The position numbers and the translations under genes were made by a program. From assembly GCA_040878185.1 (NCBI GenBank), contig JBBDMS010000046.1:13556-77555 (forward strand): 64,000 nucleotides of DNA. The letters are read 5' to 3'. The notes beneath the pieces were generated by a model. The model saw nothing but the letters and a program-made list of their open reading frames with translations, searched no databases and had not been told where the DNA came from. Positions 8,612-16,162 of this stretch are shown piece by piece. This stretch comes from JAWXBK01 sp040878185 (GTDB taxonomy: Bacteria > Pseudomonadota > Alphaproteobacteria > Dongiales > Dongiaceae). Position 1 is the stretch's first letter, and each line of letters opens with the position of its first letter.

Positions 8612-10183
8612 ATGATCCTGCTCCGTTCCGTCGCCACGGTCGGCGGCTTCACCCTGATGAGCCGCTTTCTCGGAGTCGCCCGCGACCTATTGATCGCGCG
8701 CTATCTCGGCGCCGGGCCGATCGCGGATGCGTTTTTCGTCGCGCTCCGCTTTCCGAACCTGTTCCGCAATCTGTTCGCCGAGGGCGCGTTCAACGCGGCC
8801 TTCGTGCCGCTCTATGCGCGCGCGCTGACCGAACAGGGCCCCAGTGCCGCGCGTCTGCTCGCCGAGCGGATCCTCTCGGTCATGGTGACGTTCATGCTGA
8901 TCCTGACCGCTTCCGCGCAGTTCGCGATGCCGTGGCTCATGTATGCGCTCGCACCCGGCTTCGTATCCGACCCGGCGAAGTTCGATCTCGCGGTGCGCCT
9001 GACGCAGATCACCTTCCCGTATCTGCTGTTCATGTCGCTCGCGGCCCTGCTCGGCGGCATTCTCAATTCGCTCGACAAGTTCGCCTATGCGGCGGCGGCA
9101 CCCATATTGCTCAATCTCACGATGATCGCGGCTTTGGTGCTGTTCATGCCGACGGCGACGCAGCCGGGCGATGTGCTCGCCTGGTCGGTCGCGGTCGCGG
9201 GCCTGCTGCAGTTTCTCTGGCTCGCCTGGTCCTGCGCGCGGGTCGGCGTGATGCTGCGCTTCCCGCGCCCGACACTCACGCCCGAAGTAAAGCGGCTGTG
9301 GAAGCTGCTGATCCCGGGCCTCATCGGCGCCGGCGTCATGCAGATCAATATCGTGATCGGCACGATTATCGCCTCGCTGTTCGCGGGCGCCGTCTCCTAT
9401 CTCTATTACGCCGACCGCATCTACCAGCTTCCGCTCGGCGTGATCGGCGTCGCGATCGGCGTCGTGCTGCTGCCCGAGCTGACGCGGCGCCTGCGCGGCG
9501 GCGATTCGGGTGGTGCGATGTGGAGTTTCAACCGCGCGGTCGAGATCGCGATGCTGCTCACTCTGCCGGCGGCGGCGGCGCTGATCGCCGTGCCGCTGCC
9601 GATTGTGACCGTCCTCTTCGAGCGCGGCGCCTTCGGCCCGGTCGAGAGTGCGGCGACCGCCCAGGTGCTCGGCGTGTTCGCGATCGGGCTTCCGGCCTAT
9701 GTGCTGGTGAAGACGCTCGCCCCCGGCTTCTATGCGCGCGAGGACACGACGACGCCGTTCCGCATCGCGGTCGTGACGATGATCGTGAACACGGTCCTGA
9801 GCGTGGCGCTCGCCTTCACGATCGGCTTTGTCGGCATCGCGATCGCGACCACGATCGCCGCCTGGCTCAATGCCGGCCTGCTGGCATTGAAGCTGCGCGC
9901 GGCCGGCCATCTCGCGATCGACGACCGGCTGCGCCGCCGTTTGCCGCGCATGCTGTTCGCGAGCGCCGCGATGGGGATCGTGCTGTGGTTCGCGGGCGAT
10001 CACCTCGCGCACTGGTTCGAGGCTGGCACGGCGATGAAACTCGCCGGCATCTCGATCATCGTCGGCGGCGGGCTCGCGATCTATGCGGCACTCGGCCTCG
10101 CGACCGACGCGTTCACGATCCGGGATCTGCGGGAGGCGTTCCGGCGGCGGGCGCGGGGCCAGACCGTCTCGCCCGCCGATTGA
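8612..10183 (+). CDS. murJ: Lipid II flippase MurJ
   Basis: A 523-residue polytopic inner-membrane protein of the MOP/MviN family that moves lipid II across the membrane for peptidoglycan synthesis. The N terminus (SVATVGGFTLMSRFLGVARD) and the following FFVALRFPNLFRNLFAEGAF, with PLYARALTE after it, are the MurJ signature. About 13-14 hydrophobic helices can be traced. It follows glnD by 25 bases, probably in one transcript; this order is common in alphaproteobacteria. The last 33 bases of the gene, including the stop, are part of a duplicated 49-bp segment (see the repeat entry). Confidence 0.96.
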   Translation: MILLRSVATVGGFTLMSRFLGVARDLLIARYLGAGPIADAFFVALRFPNLFRNLFAEGAFNAAFVPLYARALTEQGPSAARLLAERILSVMVTFMLILTASAQFAMPWLMYALAPGFVSDPAKFDLAVRLTQITFPYLLFMSLAALLGGILNSLDKFAYAAAAPILLNLTMIAALVLFMPTATQPGDVLAWSVAVAGLLQFLWLAWSCARVGVMLRFPRPTLTPEVKRLWKLLIPGLIGAGVMQINIVIGTIIASLFAGAVSYLYYADRIYQLPLGVIGVAIGVVLLPELTRRLRGGDSGGAMWSFNRAVEIAMLLTLPAAAALIAVPLPIVTVLFERGAFGPVESAATAQVLGVFAIGLPAYVLVKTLAPGFYAREDTTTPFRIAVVTMIVNTVLSVALAFTIGFVGIAIATTIAAWLNAGLLALKLRAAGHLAIDDRLRRRLPRMLFASAAMGIVLWFAGDHLAHWFEAGTAMKLAGISIIVGGGLAIYAALGLATDAFTIRDLREAFRRRARGQTVSPAD

Positions 10184-10295
10184 ACCGCGCGGGGGCTCCC
10201 GCTGCGCTCTGGACCGCGCGGGGAATATCCCCCTGCGCTCTGGACCGCGCGGGGCCAGACCGTCTCGCCCGCCGATTGAACCGCGCGGGGGCTCC
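10151..10295. repeat. Duplication of the murJ 3' end (49-bp unit, 96-bp period)
   Basis: Bases 10151-10199 (murJ tail, stop codon and 16 bases beyond) are repeated exactly at 10247-10295. Between and around them the shorter motif gcgctctggaccgcgcgggg is also repeated. The second copy lies outside any gene, between murJ and the convergent methyltransferase. It looks like a recent slippage or unequal-exchange event. Confidence 0.9.
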
Positions 10296-10304
10296 GGCCG
10301 CGCT

Positions 10305-11297
10305 CTAGACCGCGCGCGTTAGGCGCTCGCGCAACGCGGCCGCGCGGCGCGCATTGTCGTCCGCGACGAGTGCGTTGAGCGGCAACAGGTCGCGCTCGCG
10401 CTCCGGCCGCGCCAGGTAGAAGACCGATTCGATCCAGTCCTTCGTCGGCGCCCGGTTGATGGGATCGGCATCGGTGTCGATCATGGCGCGCACCGCCTCG
10501 GTGAGCGTCGCGCGTTCGGCGCGGTCCGCGAAGCGCCGGTGCGGAAAGGCGCGCCCGGTCCAGGGTTCGAGCGCGAGCCCGTGCCTGCGCAGCAATGTCG
10601 AGAGCGGCCGTATATCGAGATGGCGCAGCGGGAAGATGGCGATCCACGGCTTGCAGCCGACGGGAAATGCATCGAGCACGCGCGCGAAGGTCTCCGGCCC
10701 GATATAGCTCATGCCGCCTGTCACCGTAATCAGATCGGCGCGCGCGAGCATACGGCGCTGTTCCGAATCCGGATCGTCCCGCTCGAAATCGCCGGCGACG
10801 GCCGCCTCGATCAGTCCGACCGACAACGCATAGTCGAGCGCATGGGCGGCCGCGTCGACACCGATGAAGCGTGCCGGCATCGGCTGGCGCGCATTGGCGG
10901 CGAACCAGGCGCGGTCGGTCCGCAGCCGCTCGTCCATCGGCCTGCTGCGCCGCCTGGTGCGGAAGCGCGCATAGAGATCGTCCATGCCGAGCCGGTGGTT
11001 GGTGAGCGCCGCGTTCGCGCCGTAGCCGCAGCAGAGATCGAGCACCGTCACCGCCTCGGTCCCGCGCGCATGGCGCAGCGCACCGAGACAGCGGCGGAAG
11101 ATCGGCGCCGCGGTCGCGGGTGTCCGGTACTCGAGCGGCTGCAGGCTCGAGAAGTAACCGCTCGGATCGTCGCAATCATAGACCGGGGTGAAGTTCGAGC
11201 GTCGCCGCGATCGCAATGTGCGGTCGCCGCCCGCCTCGCGAATCGCGCGCTCGGGCGCGACGGCCGTATCGGTTTTCCAGGAATGTGCGGCGGACAT
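10305..11297 (-). CDS. Class I SAM-dependent methyltransferase
   Basis: 330 residues from the ATG at 11297 (MSAAHSW). Motif I of the Rossmann-fold methyltransferases is clear: VTVLDLCCGYGANAAL near residue 80, then an acidic loop (FIGVDAAAHALDYAL) and the motif VTGGMSYIGPETFARVL. The N-terminal part has NFTPVYDCDDPSGYFSSL. Substrate unknown. It lies 52 bases downstream of the asparagine synthetase on the same strand, so the two are probably co-transcribed. The frame stays open upstream to 11432, but that would overlap the asparagine synthetase end. Confidence 0.82.
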   Translation of the reverse strand: MSAAHSWKTDTAVAPERAIREAGGDRTLRSRRRSNFTPVYDCDDPSGYFSSLQPLEYRTPATAAPIFRRCLGALRHARGTEAVTVLDLCCGYGANAALTNHRLGMDDLYARFRTRRRSRPMDERLRTDRAWFAANARQPMPARFIGVDAAAHALDYALSVGLIEAAVAGDFERDDPDSEQRRMLARADLITVTGGMSYIGPETFARVLDAFPVGCKPWIAIFPLRHLDIRPLSTLLRRHGLALEPWTGRAFPHRRFADRAERATLTEAVRAMIDTDADPINRAPTKDWIESVFYLARPERERDLLPLNALVADDNARRAAALRERLTRAV

Positions 11298-11349
11298 GCT
11301 GCTGGTGGTTTCGGAATGGCGTTCTATGGTTCCGTCCTCCGGTTGGGGT

Positions 11350-13299
11350 TCAGTGATAGACGACGGGCCCGGCCCGCCGCGTCTTGCGATGGTGTGCGTG
11401 CCCGGTCGCCGCTGCCGTTTTGGCCGATGCATTCGGTCCCGCCGGGCGCATATCCCCCGGGCCCATATCCCCCGGGCGAATGTCCCAGTGCGAGACCAGT
11501 TGCGTCACGATCGCCGGTTCCGCGAAGCGGCTTTCGAGGATACGGCGGTACCAGCTTTCCTCGGCCGAGCGCCCGCCCGCCGCGCGATCCGGATCTTCGG
11601 CGGGCGACGGATCGGCGAACAAAGACGTGAGATGCGCCTCGAGCCCGCTGCCCTGGTCGAACTGCGCCTTGTCGCGCCAGACGATTTCGGCCGGCAGCAG
11701 ATCCTCGAAGGCCTTGCGCAGGATCCATTTCTCGATCCGCCTCGCGCCCGGAAGATCGGCGCTTGCTGCCGATCCGTCCCGGGTCGCGAGCTTCCATTCC
11801 GGCGGCAGCGACAGCCCGAGCGCGATAAACGCCTTGTCGAGGAACGGCACGCGCGCCTCGAGCCCGTGCGCCATCGTCATGCGGTCGACGCGCTGCAGGT
11901 TGATGTCGTGCATGATCGCGATCGAGCGCCGCAGTTCCGCATGCAGTGCGTCGGGATCGGCGATGTCGCGGTAATAGCGATAGCCGGCGAACAGCTCGTC
12001 GGCGCCCTCGCCGGTCAGCACCACCTTGACCTCGGCGGCGGCGAATTTCGCGACGAACCAGCAGGGCACGGCGCTGCGCACCAGATCTCGGTCGAAACTT
12101 TCCAGGTGATAGAGAATGTCGGGCATGGCTTCGGCGATCTCTTCGGGCGCCAGCACGCGCTCGCGATGGTCGGTACCGAGATGGGCGGCGACGCGGCGCG
12201 CGGCAACAAGATCGGGGCTGCCGGGCAGGCCGACCGCGAAGGTTTTGAGATCGGGCACATGCTTTGCCGCGAGTGCCGCGATGATCGAACTGTCGAGCCC
12301 GCCCGAGAGCAGGCAGCCGAACGGCACGTCGCTGCGGAGCCGCTTGACCACCGCGCGCTCGAGCGTGTCGCGCAATGCGGCGATCGCATCGGCCAGCGCC
12401 CAGCGCTGCGGCGGCGCATCGGGAATCTCGTAATAGCGCACGAAACCGCATTCCGGCGTCCAGTAATGGCCGGCGGGAAACTCGCGCACATCGTCGGCAA
12501 GCCCGGCGAGCGCCTTGATCTCGGAAGCGAACAGCAGGGCGCCGTCGTGGCGCACCGGCGAACGCTCACGGAATCCCGCGCCGTTTCCCGTGCCGCTCGT
12601 CGCGCGCGGCGTGCCCATATAGAGCGGCTTGATCCCGATCGGATCGCGCGCCGCGATAAACCGTCCGTCCTGCGACATGGCGAAGGCGAACATGCCGTCG
12701 AGCCCGGCGATTGCGTCGGGCCCCTTGCGCGCGACGCTGTGCAGGATCGATTCGCAGTCGCTCCCGGTGCGGAAGGGGGCGCTGCCGAGTTTCGCGCGCA
12801 GCGCCGCATCGTTGTAGATCATGCCGTTGGCAACGATCGCCGCATCGCCGGCGGCGGTGCCGATCGGCTGGTGGCCTCCCTGGGGATCGATGATCGCGAG
12901 CCGGCAATGGCCGAGCGTGGCGCCGTCCATCGTCATGAACCCGCTGCCGTCGGGGCCGCGGTGGCGCTGCCGTAAGATCGCCTGTTCGACCAGCGCGCGG
13001 TCGGCCGCGCGTGAGCCAGACTCGCGGTCGGCCGCGCGTGAGCCAGACTCGCGGTCGGCCGCACGTGAGTCGGCGTTGTGGGAATCGTTCCGGGTTTCGG
13101 GCCGGGTTTCAGGCGCGCGGGAATTGGAACAGCCGGGATCGTTGCTGCGCGCTTGCGTGCCGGAGTGCTGTTCGGATTCGTGCGTTGCGGGCGCGCGCGT
13201 CGTCGTCCCGCTATCTCGATCCGTCCCCGCCTTCTCCGTGCTGCGGTCCCCCGGCCTGCTCCGGGATCTGCTATCCCAGAGGGCGGCGATTCCGCACAT
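11350..13299 (-). CDS. asnB: Glutamine-hydrolysing asparagine synthetase with an expanded N-terminal linker
   Basis: 649 residues. Cys2 of MCGIAALWDS is the glutaminase nucleophile; RHRGPDGSG, LGHCRLAIID, the glutaminase body and the synthetase motif LLSGGLDSSIIAALA (ATP-pyrophosphatase loop SGGxDS) follow, then LTGEGADELFAGYRYY and DRMTMAHGLEARVPFLDK. In family members about 30 residues separate the Cys from RHRGPD; here RHRGPD is at about 112, so some 80 polar residues are inserted. They include three near-identical 9-residue copies around ADRESGSRA. The C terminus has a further 5-residue triple repeat. It transfers the amide of glutamine to aspartate, or to a related acid if specialised. 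A promoter-like pair lies at 13498-13526. Confidence 0.93.
   Translation of the reverse strand: MCGIAALWDSRSRSRPGDRSTEKAGTDRDSGTTTRAPATHESEQHSGTQARSNDPGCSNSRAPETRPETRNDSHNADSRAADRESGSRAADRESGSRAADRALVEQAILRQRHRGPDGSGFMTMDGATLGHCRLAIIDPQGGHQPIGTAAGDAAIVANGMIYNDAALRAKLGSAPFRTGSDCESILHSVARKGPDAIAGLDGMFAFAMSQDGRFIAARDPIGIKPLYMGTPRATSGTGNGAGFRERSPVRHDGALLFASEIKALAGLADDVREFPAGHYWTPECGFVRYYEIPDAPPQRWALADAIAALRDTLERAVVKRLRSDVPFGCLLSGGLDSSIIAALAAKHVPDLKTFAVGLPGSPDLVAARRVAAHLGTDHRERVLAPEEIAEAMPDILYHLESFDRDLVRSAVPCWFVAKFAAAEVKVVLTGEGADELFAGYRYYRDIADPDALHAELRRSIAIMHDINLQRVDRMTMAHGLEARVPFLDKAFIALGLSLPPEWKLATRDGSAASADLPGARRIEKWILRKAFEDLLPAEIVWRDKAQFDQGSGLEAHLTSLFADPSPAEDPDRAAGGRSAEESWYRRILESRFAEPAIVTQLVSHWDIRPGDMGPGDMRPAGPNASAKTAAATGHAHHRKTRRAGPVVYH
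11442..11486. repeat. Three 15-bp units near the 3' end of asnB
   Basis: Three consecutive 15-bp copies (ccgggcgcatatccc, ccgggcccatatccc, ccgggcgaatgtccc). On the reverse strand they encode DIRPG-DMGPG-DMRPA, in frame. They lie in the low-complexity tail of the asparagine synthetase. Confidence 0.92.
12994..13074. repeat. Three 27-bp units inside the asnB N-terminal insertion
   Basis: A 27-bp unit (core ggtcggccgcgcgtgagcc) occurs three times in tandem: 12994-13020, 13021-13047 and a more diverged copy 13048-13074. It encodes the repeated ADRESGSRA block. Length is a multiple of three, so copy number can change without breaking the frame. Confidence 0.92.
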
Positions 13300-13497
13300 G
13301 AAATGTTCCTCGTTTCAATCCGGTCTCCATCCCATTCGATCCGACTTCCCATTCGATCCGACTTCAATGCCGATCCGATCGTCCGCACCCGCTCGTCGTG
13401 TCACGCTCTCTTGCGCAGCATGACGATAAAAAAATGGTTTCGCCTCGTCGGAACCTCGCTCCGGCGCTGATTTTCGGGCAGTTTTTACGTATGTCGT

Positions 13498-13526
13498 TAT
13501 ATATAACAGCATACCAGCCGATGCAA
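13498..13526 (-). promoter_or_regulatory. Predicted sigma-70 promoter for asnB
   Basis: Reading the reverse strand: TTGCAT, 17 bases, TATATA. The likely start is near 13490, giving a leader of about 190 bases to the asnB ATG at 13299. It sits in the only AT-rich patch of this gap. Confidence 0.55.
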
Positions 13527-13847
13527 CCTTGCATGCGTGTTCGTGCGTGAAAAAAAGCGGCATGTGCACGACGACGCACCGCAGAATCGGGAGAAACGCT
13601 GCGATTTCGGCAATGACGCAAGAATCGAATGCAGCGAATATGTTTGCGATAAAATAACAGATCGCAGTGTCAATTCTACGCGGCAATTCCCGAAAGCGGA
13701 TTTCTTCAACGCTGGAATCGGCGCCGCCCGCGTCAAGGCACACGGGCGACGCATGCTTGCGAGAGCGCTCTGTTCAGCAGGATGCAATCCTTGTCGCGTC
13801 GATCGGCAACGCGCTGTTATCCGCCAACACACATGCCGTCGCCGGCC

Positions 13848-13946
13848 CCTCATCCCGAGCCTGTCGAAGGATGAGCCTGTCGAAGGATGAGCCTGTCGAA
13901 GGATGAGCTTCCTCATCCCGAGCCTGTCGAGGGACGAAGGATGAGG
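13848..13946. repeat. GAGCCTGTCGAAGGATGAG repeat cluster, locally expanded
   Basis: Several tandem copies of the 18-mer gagcctgtcgaaggatga, bounded by inverted ctcatcc/ggatgag ends, followed by a variant copy with tgtcgagggacgaaggatgagg. The same family occurs at 18970-18996, 28363-28426, 63838-63884 and 63917-64000. A dispersed palindromic intergenic element. Confidence 0.88.
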
Positions 13947-13962
13947 CGCACCGCCGAACGAT

Positions 13963-14703
13963 CTAGTCCACTTCGCCCTTCCACACCGGGACGGGGCAGC
14001 AGGTGAGCGTCCAGCCCGACCGTCCCTGATAGTTCGCGTTCTGGATGTCCGGCGCCGTGGTGATCTTCTTGCCGGAGAAACTGCCGGTCTCGATGCAGAC
14101 GAGCTGCGCGCCGCAATAGCCCAGCACCTCATAGGTGAACGCCATCGTCGGAACCCACGGCGTCGCGTCGATCGTGCCGGTGACCGACACGATGTCGAGC
14201 GCGTCGGTGCCGTTCGAACATTCTTGCGTGTGGCAGAACGGGCGGCTGCCCTCGAAGCTCCAGCCGGTCGCGGTCTTGGTATAGACGACGGGCACGCCGG
14301 TGCCGAATGCGAAACCGTGGCAGATCAGCATGATCATCGCCGGCGCCGACTGCGCATAGGCGGTTTCGAAATCGACATGGCCCTTGCTGACATGGGGCGT
14401 GAGGGCGCAGCTCACGACCTGGCGTTGCGGCCGTTTCCTTGCGATCAGCCGGCCGAAGGCCTCGCGCATCGAGACGAGCCGCGCCGGTGCTGCCGAGCTG
14501 GGCCCGCGCGCTGTTGCGCGTTTCGGGGGCGTCTTCTTCCGCGCGGTCTTCGGGGTGCGTTTCGGGTCACGTTTCGGCGCGGGCCGTTTAGCGGCGCGCT
14601 TCGGTGCGCTTGTCTTCCCTGCGGCCTTCCGCGCCGCAGTCTTTGCGGTATGGGTCTTCGCGGTTCGGGTTCTGTTGGGCCGGGTCTTCGGGCGGACGCT
14701 CAT
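13963..14703 (-). CDS. Protein with histone-H1-like Lys/Ala/Pro N-terminal tail and an unrecognised Cys-containing domain
   Basis: 246 residues from the ATG at 14703, chosen because GAGGGAG lies 9 bases upstream. The first about 75 residues are almost entirely Lys, Arg, Ala, Pro and Thr (for example TAARKAAGKTSAPKRAAKR), like the disordered tail of histone H1-like proteins. A compact domain follows with ALTPHVSKGHVDFETAY, AMIMLICHGFAFGTGVPV, SRPFCHTQECSNGTDALD and GYCGAQLVCIETGSFSG. It has at least six Cys and no motif I recognise. There is no signal peptide. The tail suggests nucleic acid or polyanion binding; that is inference. A similar tail is fused to the glycosyltransferase at 43069-44622. 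Confidence 0.75.
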   Translation of the reverse strand: MSVRPKTRPNRTRTAKTHTAKTAARKAAGKTSAPKRAAKRPAPKRDPKRTPKTARKKTPPKRATARGPSSAAPARLVSMREAFGRLIARKRPQRQVVSCALTPHVSKGHVDFETAYAQSAPAMIMLICHGFAFGTGVPVVYTKTATGWSFEGSRPFCHTQECSNGTDALDIVSVTGTIDATPWVPTMAFTYEVLGYCGAQLVCIETGSFSGKKITTAPDIQNANYQGRSGWTLTCCPVPVWKGEVD

Positions 14704-15124
14704 CGCGCGATCTCCCTCATTGCGTTCCATGACGAAACGCCATCGCGGGAGACGAAGTCCGGGCCGCAACCGTCGCATCGCGCGGTGCGTTCGGGGAGAA
14801 GCCTATGCCCGTGCGCGGAAGGCGTAAAGCGGGCGGCTTGGCACACACGCGACCGCGAGAGTGCCCCGCCGCACTCCAAACCGCGCGGGTCTGCCGCTCG
14901 TGCAGACGGCGATCTACGCGCGAAGCGGAAACTCAATTTAATCCCCCTCCCCTTGCGGGAGGGGGGTAGGGGGAGGGGTGATGCAATGGCCGCCGAGTCG
15001 CTCCAACACGACTAAATCGCCCGAATACCAAGTGCCACTTAACATTGCATTTTCTAGCCGTCTTGACTCAACGAGAGCACAGTACATTACTCGAGAAATG
15101 CAACTTCCGAGTCGGAGGGCAAAC
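14704..15124. other. Upstream gap of the low-GC islet
   Basis: 421 bases between the H1-tailed protein and the 68-residue protein. GC content drops sharply after about 15010. It contains the GC-rich palindromic element at 14942-14980 and, near 15064, a TTGACT that could be a -35 box for the next gene, though no good -10 is spaced correctly. No gene seen. Confidence 0.5.
14942..14980. repeat. GC-rich inverted repeat (ccccctcccc ... gggaggggg type)
   Basis: A pyrimidine-rich arm (ccccctccccttgc) followed by purine-rich gggagggg and gggggaggggt arms. Related elements with the same CCCTCnCC/GGnGAGGG arms lie at 18862-18900, 29854-30005 and 63148-63174. It marks the left edge of the low-GC islet. 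Confidence 0.75.
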
Positions 15125-15331
15125 ATGGCTACTTATTATGTAAACAAGAACGCTCAAGACAACGGTGATCACGAAGTTCACGAGCAAGATTGTAGTTATT
15201 TGCCTCATGCAGACAATAGGATCAACTTGGGTGATCACGTTACCTGCGCCCCCGCTGTCAAAGAGGCGAAGAAGCATTATGCCCAGAGCAATGGGTGTTA
15301 CTACTGCGCAAATGAGTGTCACACCAGTTAG
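15125..15331 (+). CDS. Small Cys/His-rich protein of unknown function (68 aa)
   Basis: Starts MATYYVNKNAQDNGDHEVHE; GGAGG lies 6 bases before the ATG. The protein has four Cys-containing spots (QDCSYLP, HVTCAPAV, NGCYYCANECHTS) and several His, with a C-terminal C-x2-C-x3-C cluster that may bind a metal. The NGDHEVH and NGCYYC blocks look like those of small accessory hypothetical proteins I associate with mobile regions; this is memory, not a search. Base composition is much lower in GC than the flanks, a sign of transfer. Confidence 0.78.
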   Translation: MATYYVNKNAQDNGDHEVHEQDCSYLPHADNRINLGDHVTCAPAVKEAKKHYAQSNGCYYCANECHTS

Positions 15332-15403
15332 CTATATGTGATTTAGGCCAGCGGTTGCACTTTAGATACAACGCTCATGCCTGAGATACGGTGAAACTGA
15401 TCG

Positions 15404-16054
15404 ATGGTTGCATTGATGCAGATCGGCACAACAGTGCAATGGTTGTCGACGGCAAGTGACGTTATCGTAGCAATTGCAGCGATTTTTGCAGGTGTTGCAG
15501 GTGTTCGCGGCCTCACAGCTTGGAAGCAGCAGCTGACTGGGAAGGTCGAGTATGATCTCGCAAGATCGTTGTTGCGATCAGTGTTTCAACTTCGTGATGC
15601 GATTACGAGCGCCCGCAATCCATTTGTGCAGTACTCGGAAACCCCTGATCTGCCCGAAGAGAAACTAAAGGCTCTTTCAATAGAGGAGAAGAGGTGGCAC
15701 GCGCTTACTCAAGCATATCAGAAGCGGTGGGACCCCATACATGAATCTATGACTGTAGTGGACGCCAACACGCTGGAAGCTGAAGTCGTATGGGGAGAAA
15801 ACGTCGAGAAAAAAGTCAAAGAGATAAGAAAACTAGTAGGTGAGCTCAGGTGGGCAATTGGCGACTACCTAGAAGGCCAGAATCCAAATGAGGCTCAGGG
15901 TCAAAGAAACCCTGACACTATTGCGGAAAGAATGAGCATTTTATTTGCACGAGGAAAAGTGGATCAAGACCCTTATCAACAGAAGCTAGAGAACGCGATT
16001 AAGGCAATTGAGGATCAAATCCGACCAACTCTTAAACGCTATCACGCGCGTTAA
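15404..16054 (+). CDS. Membrane-anchored helical protein of unknown function
   Basis: 216 residues, low GC, coded 72 bases after the 68-residue gene. One N-terminal hydrophobic segment (SDVIVAIAAIFAGVAGV, about 18-34) is followed by TAWKQQLTGKVEYDLARSLL and a long charged helical region rich in Glu, Lys and Gln, ending LENAIKAIEDQIRPTL. Probably one membrane helix with a cytoplasmic coiled-coil-like domain. No enzyme motif. Codon use and composition match the neighbour and differ from the rest of the window, so both probably arrived together. The right flank (16055-16162) is AT-rich and then returns abruptly to host composition. Confidence 0.72.
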   Translation: MVALMQIGTTVQWLSTASDVIVAIAAIFAGVAGVRGLTAWKQQLTGKVEYDLARSLLRSVFQLRDAITSARNPFVQYSETPDLPEEKLKALSIEEKRWHALTQAYQKRWDPIHESMTVVDANTLEAEVVWGENVEKKVKEIRKLVGELRWAIGDYLEGQNPNEAQGQRNPDTIAERMSILFARGKVDQDPYQQKLENAIKAIEDQIRPTLKRYHAR

Positions 16055-16162
16055 CATAATGCCTATTTCTAAAAAAGATTTTCCAACTTCGCAAGGCAGG
16101 TAATTCTAGGGCAGTAGCACTAGCACCAAGAAGCGCTGATTGTAGACCAATTGGCGTACCCC

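Larger units (their letters stand above)
13300..13962. other. 663-base intergenic region, mixed composition
   Basis: Contains a 17-bp direct repeat (cccattcgatccgactt, twice in tandem near 13331-13364), an AT-rich segment with the palindrome gttatatataac at 13497-13507, a promoter-like pair for asnB, and the repeat cluster at 13848-13946. Reverse-strand frames of up to 142 codons run through it (13315-13743), but they have no ribosome site or recognisable domain and cross the promoter and repeats. I see no gene I can support. Confidence 0.6.

Noticed and set aside
13315..13743. 142-codon reverse-strand frame upstream of asnB
   Set aside because: Crosses the promoter-like region and a direct repeat, with no ribosome site or recognisable domain.
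15068..15322. 84-codon reverse-strand frame with hydrophobic helices
   Set aside because: Fully antisense to the 68-residue protein that has a strong ribosome site and conserved-looking Cys motifs.
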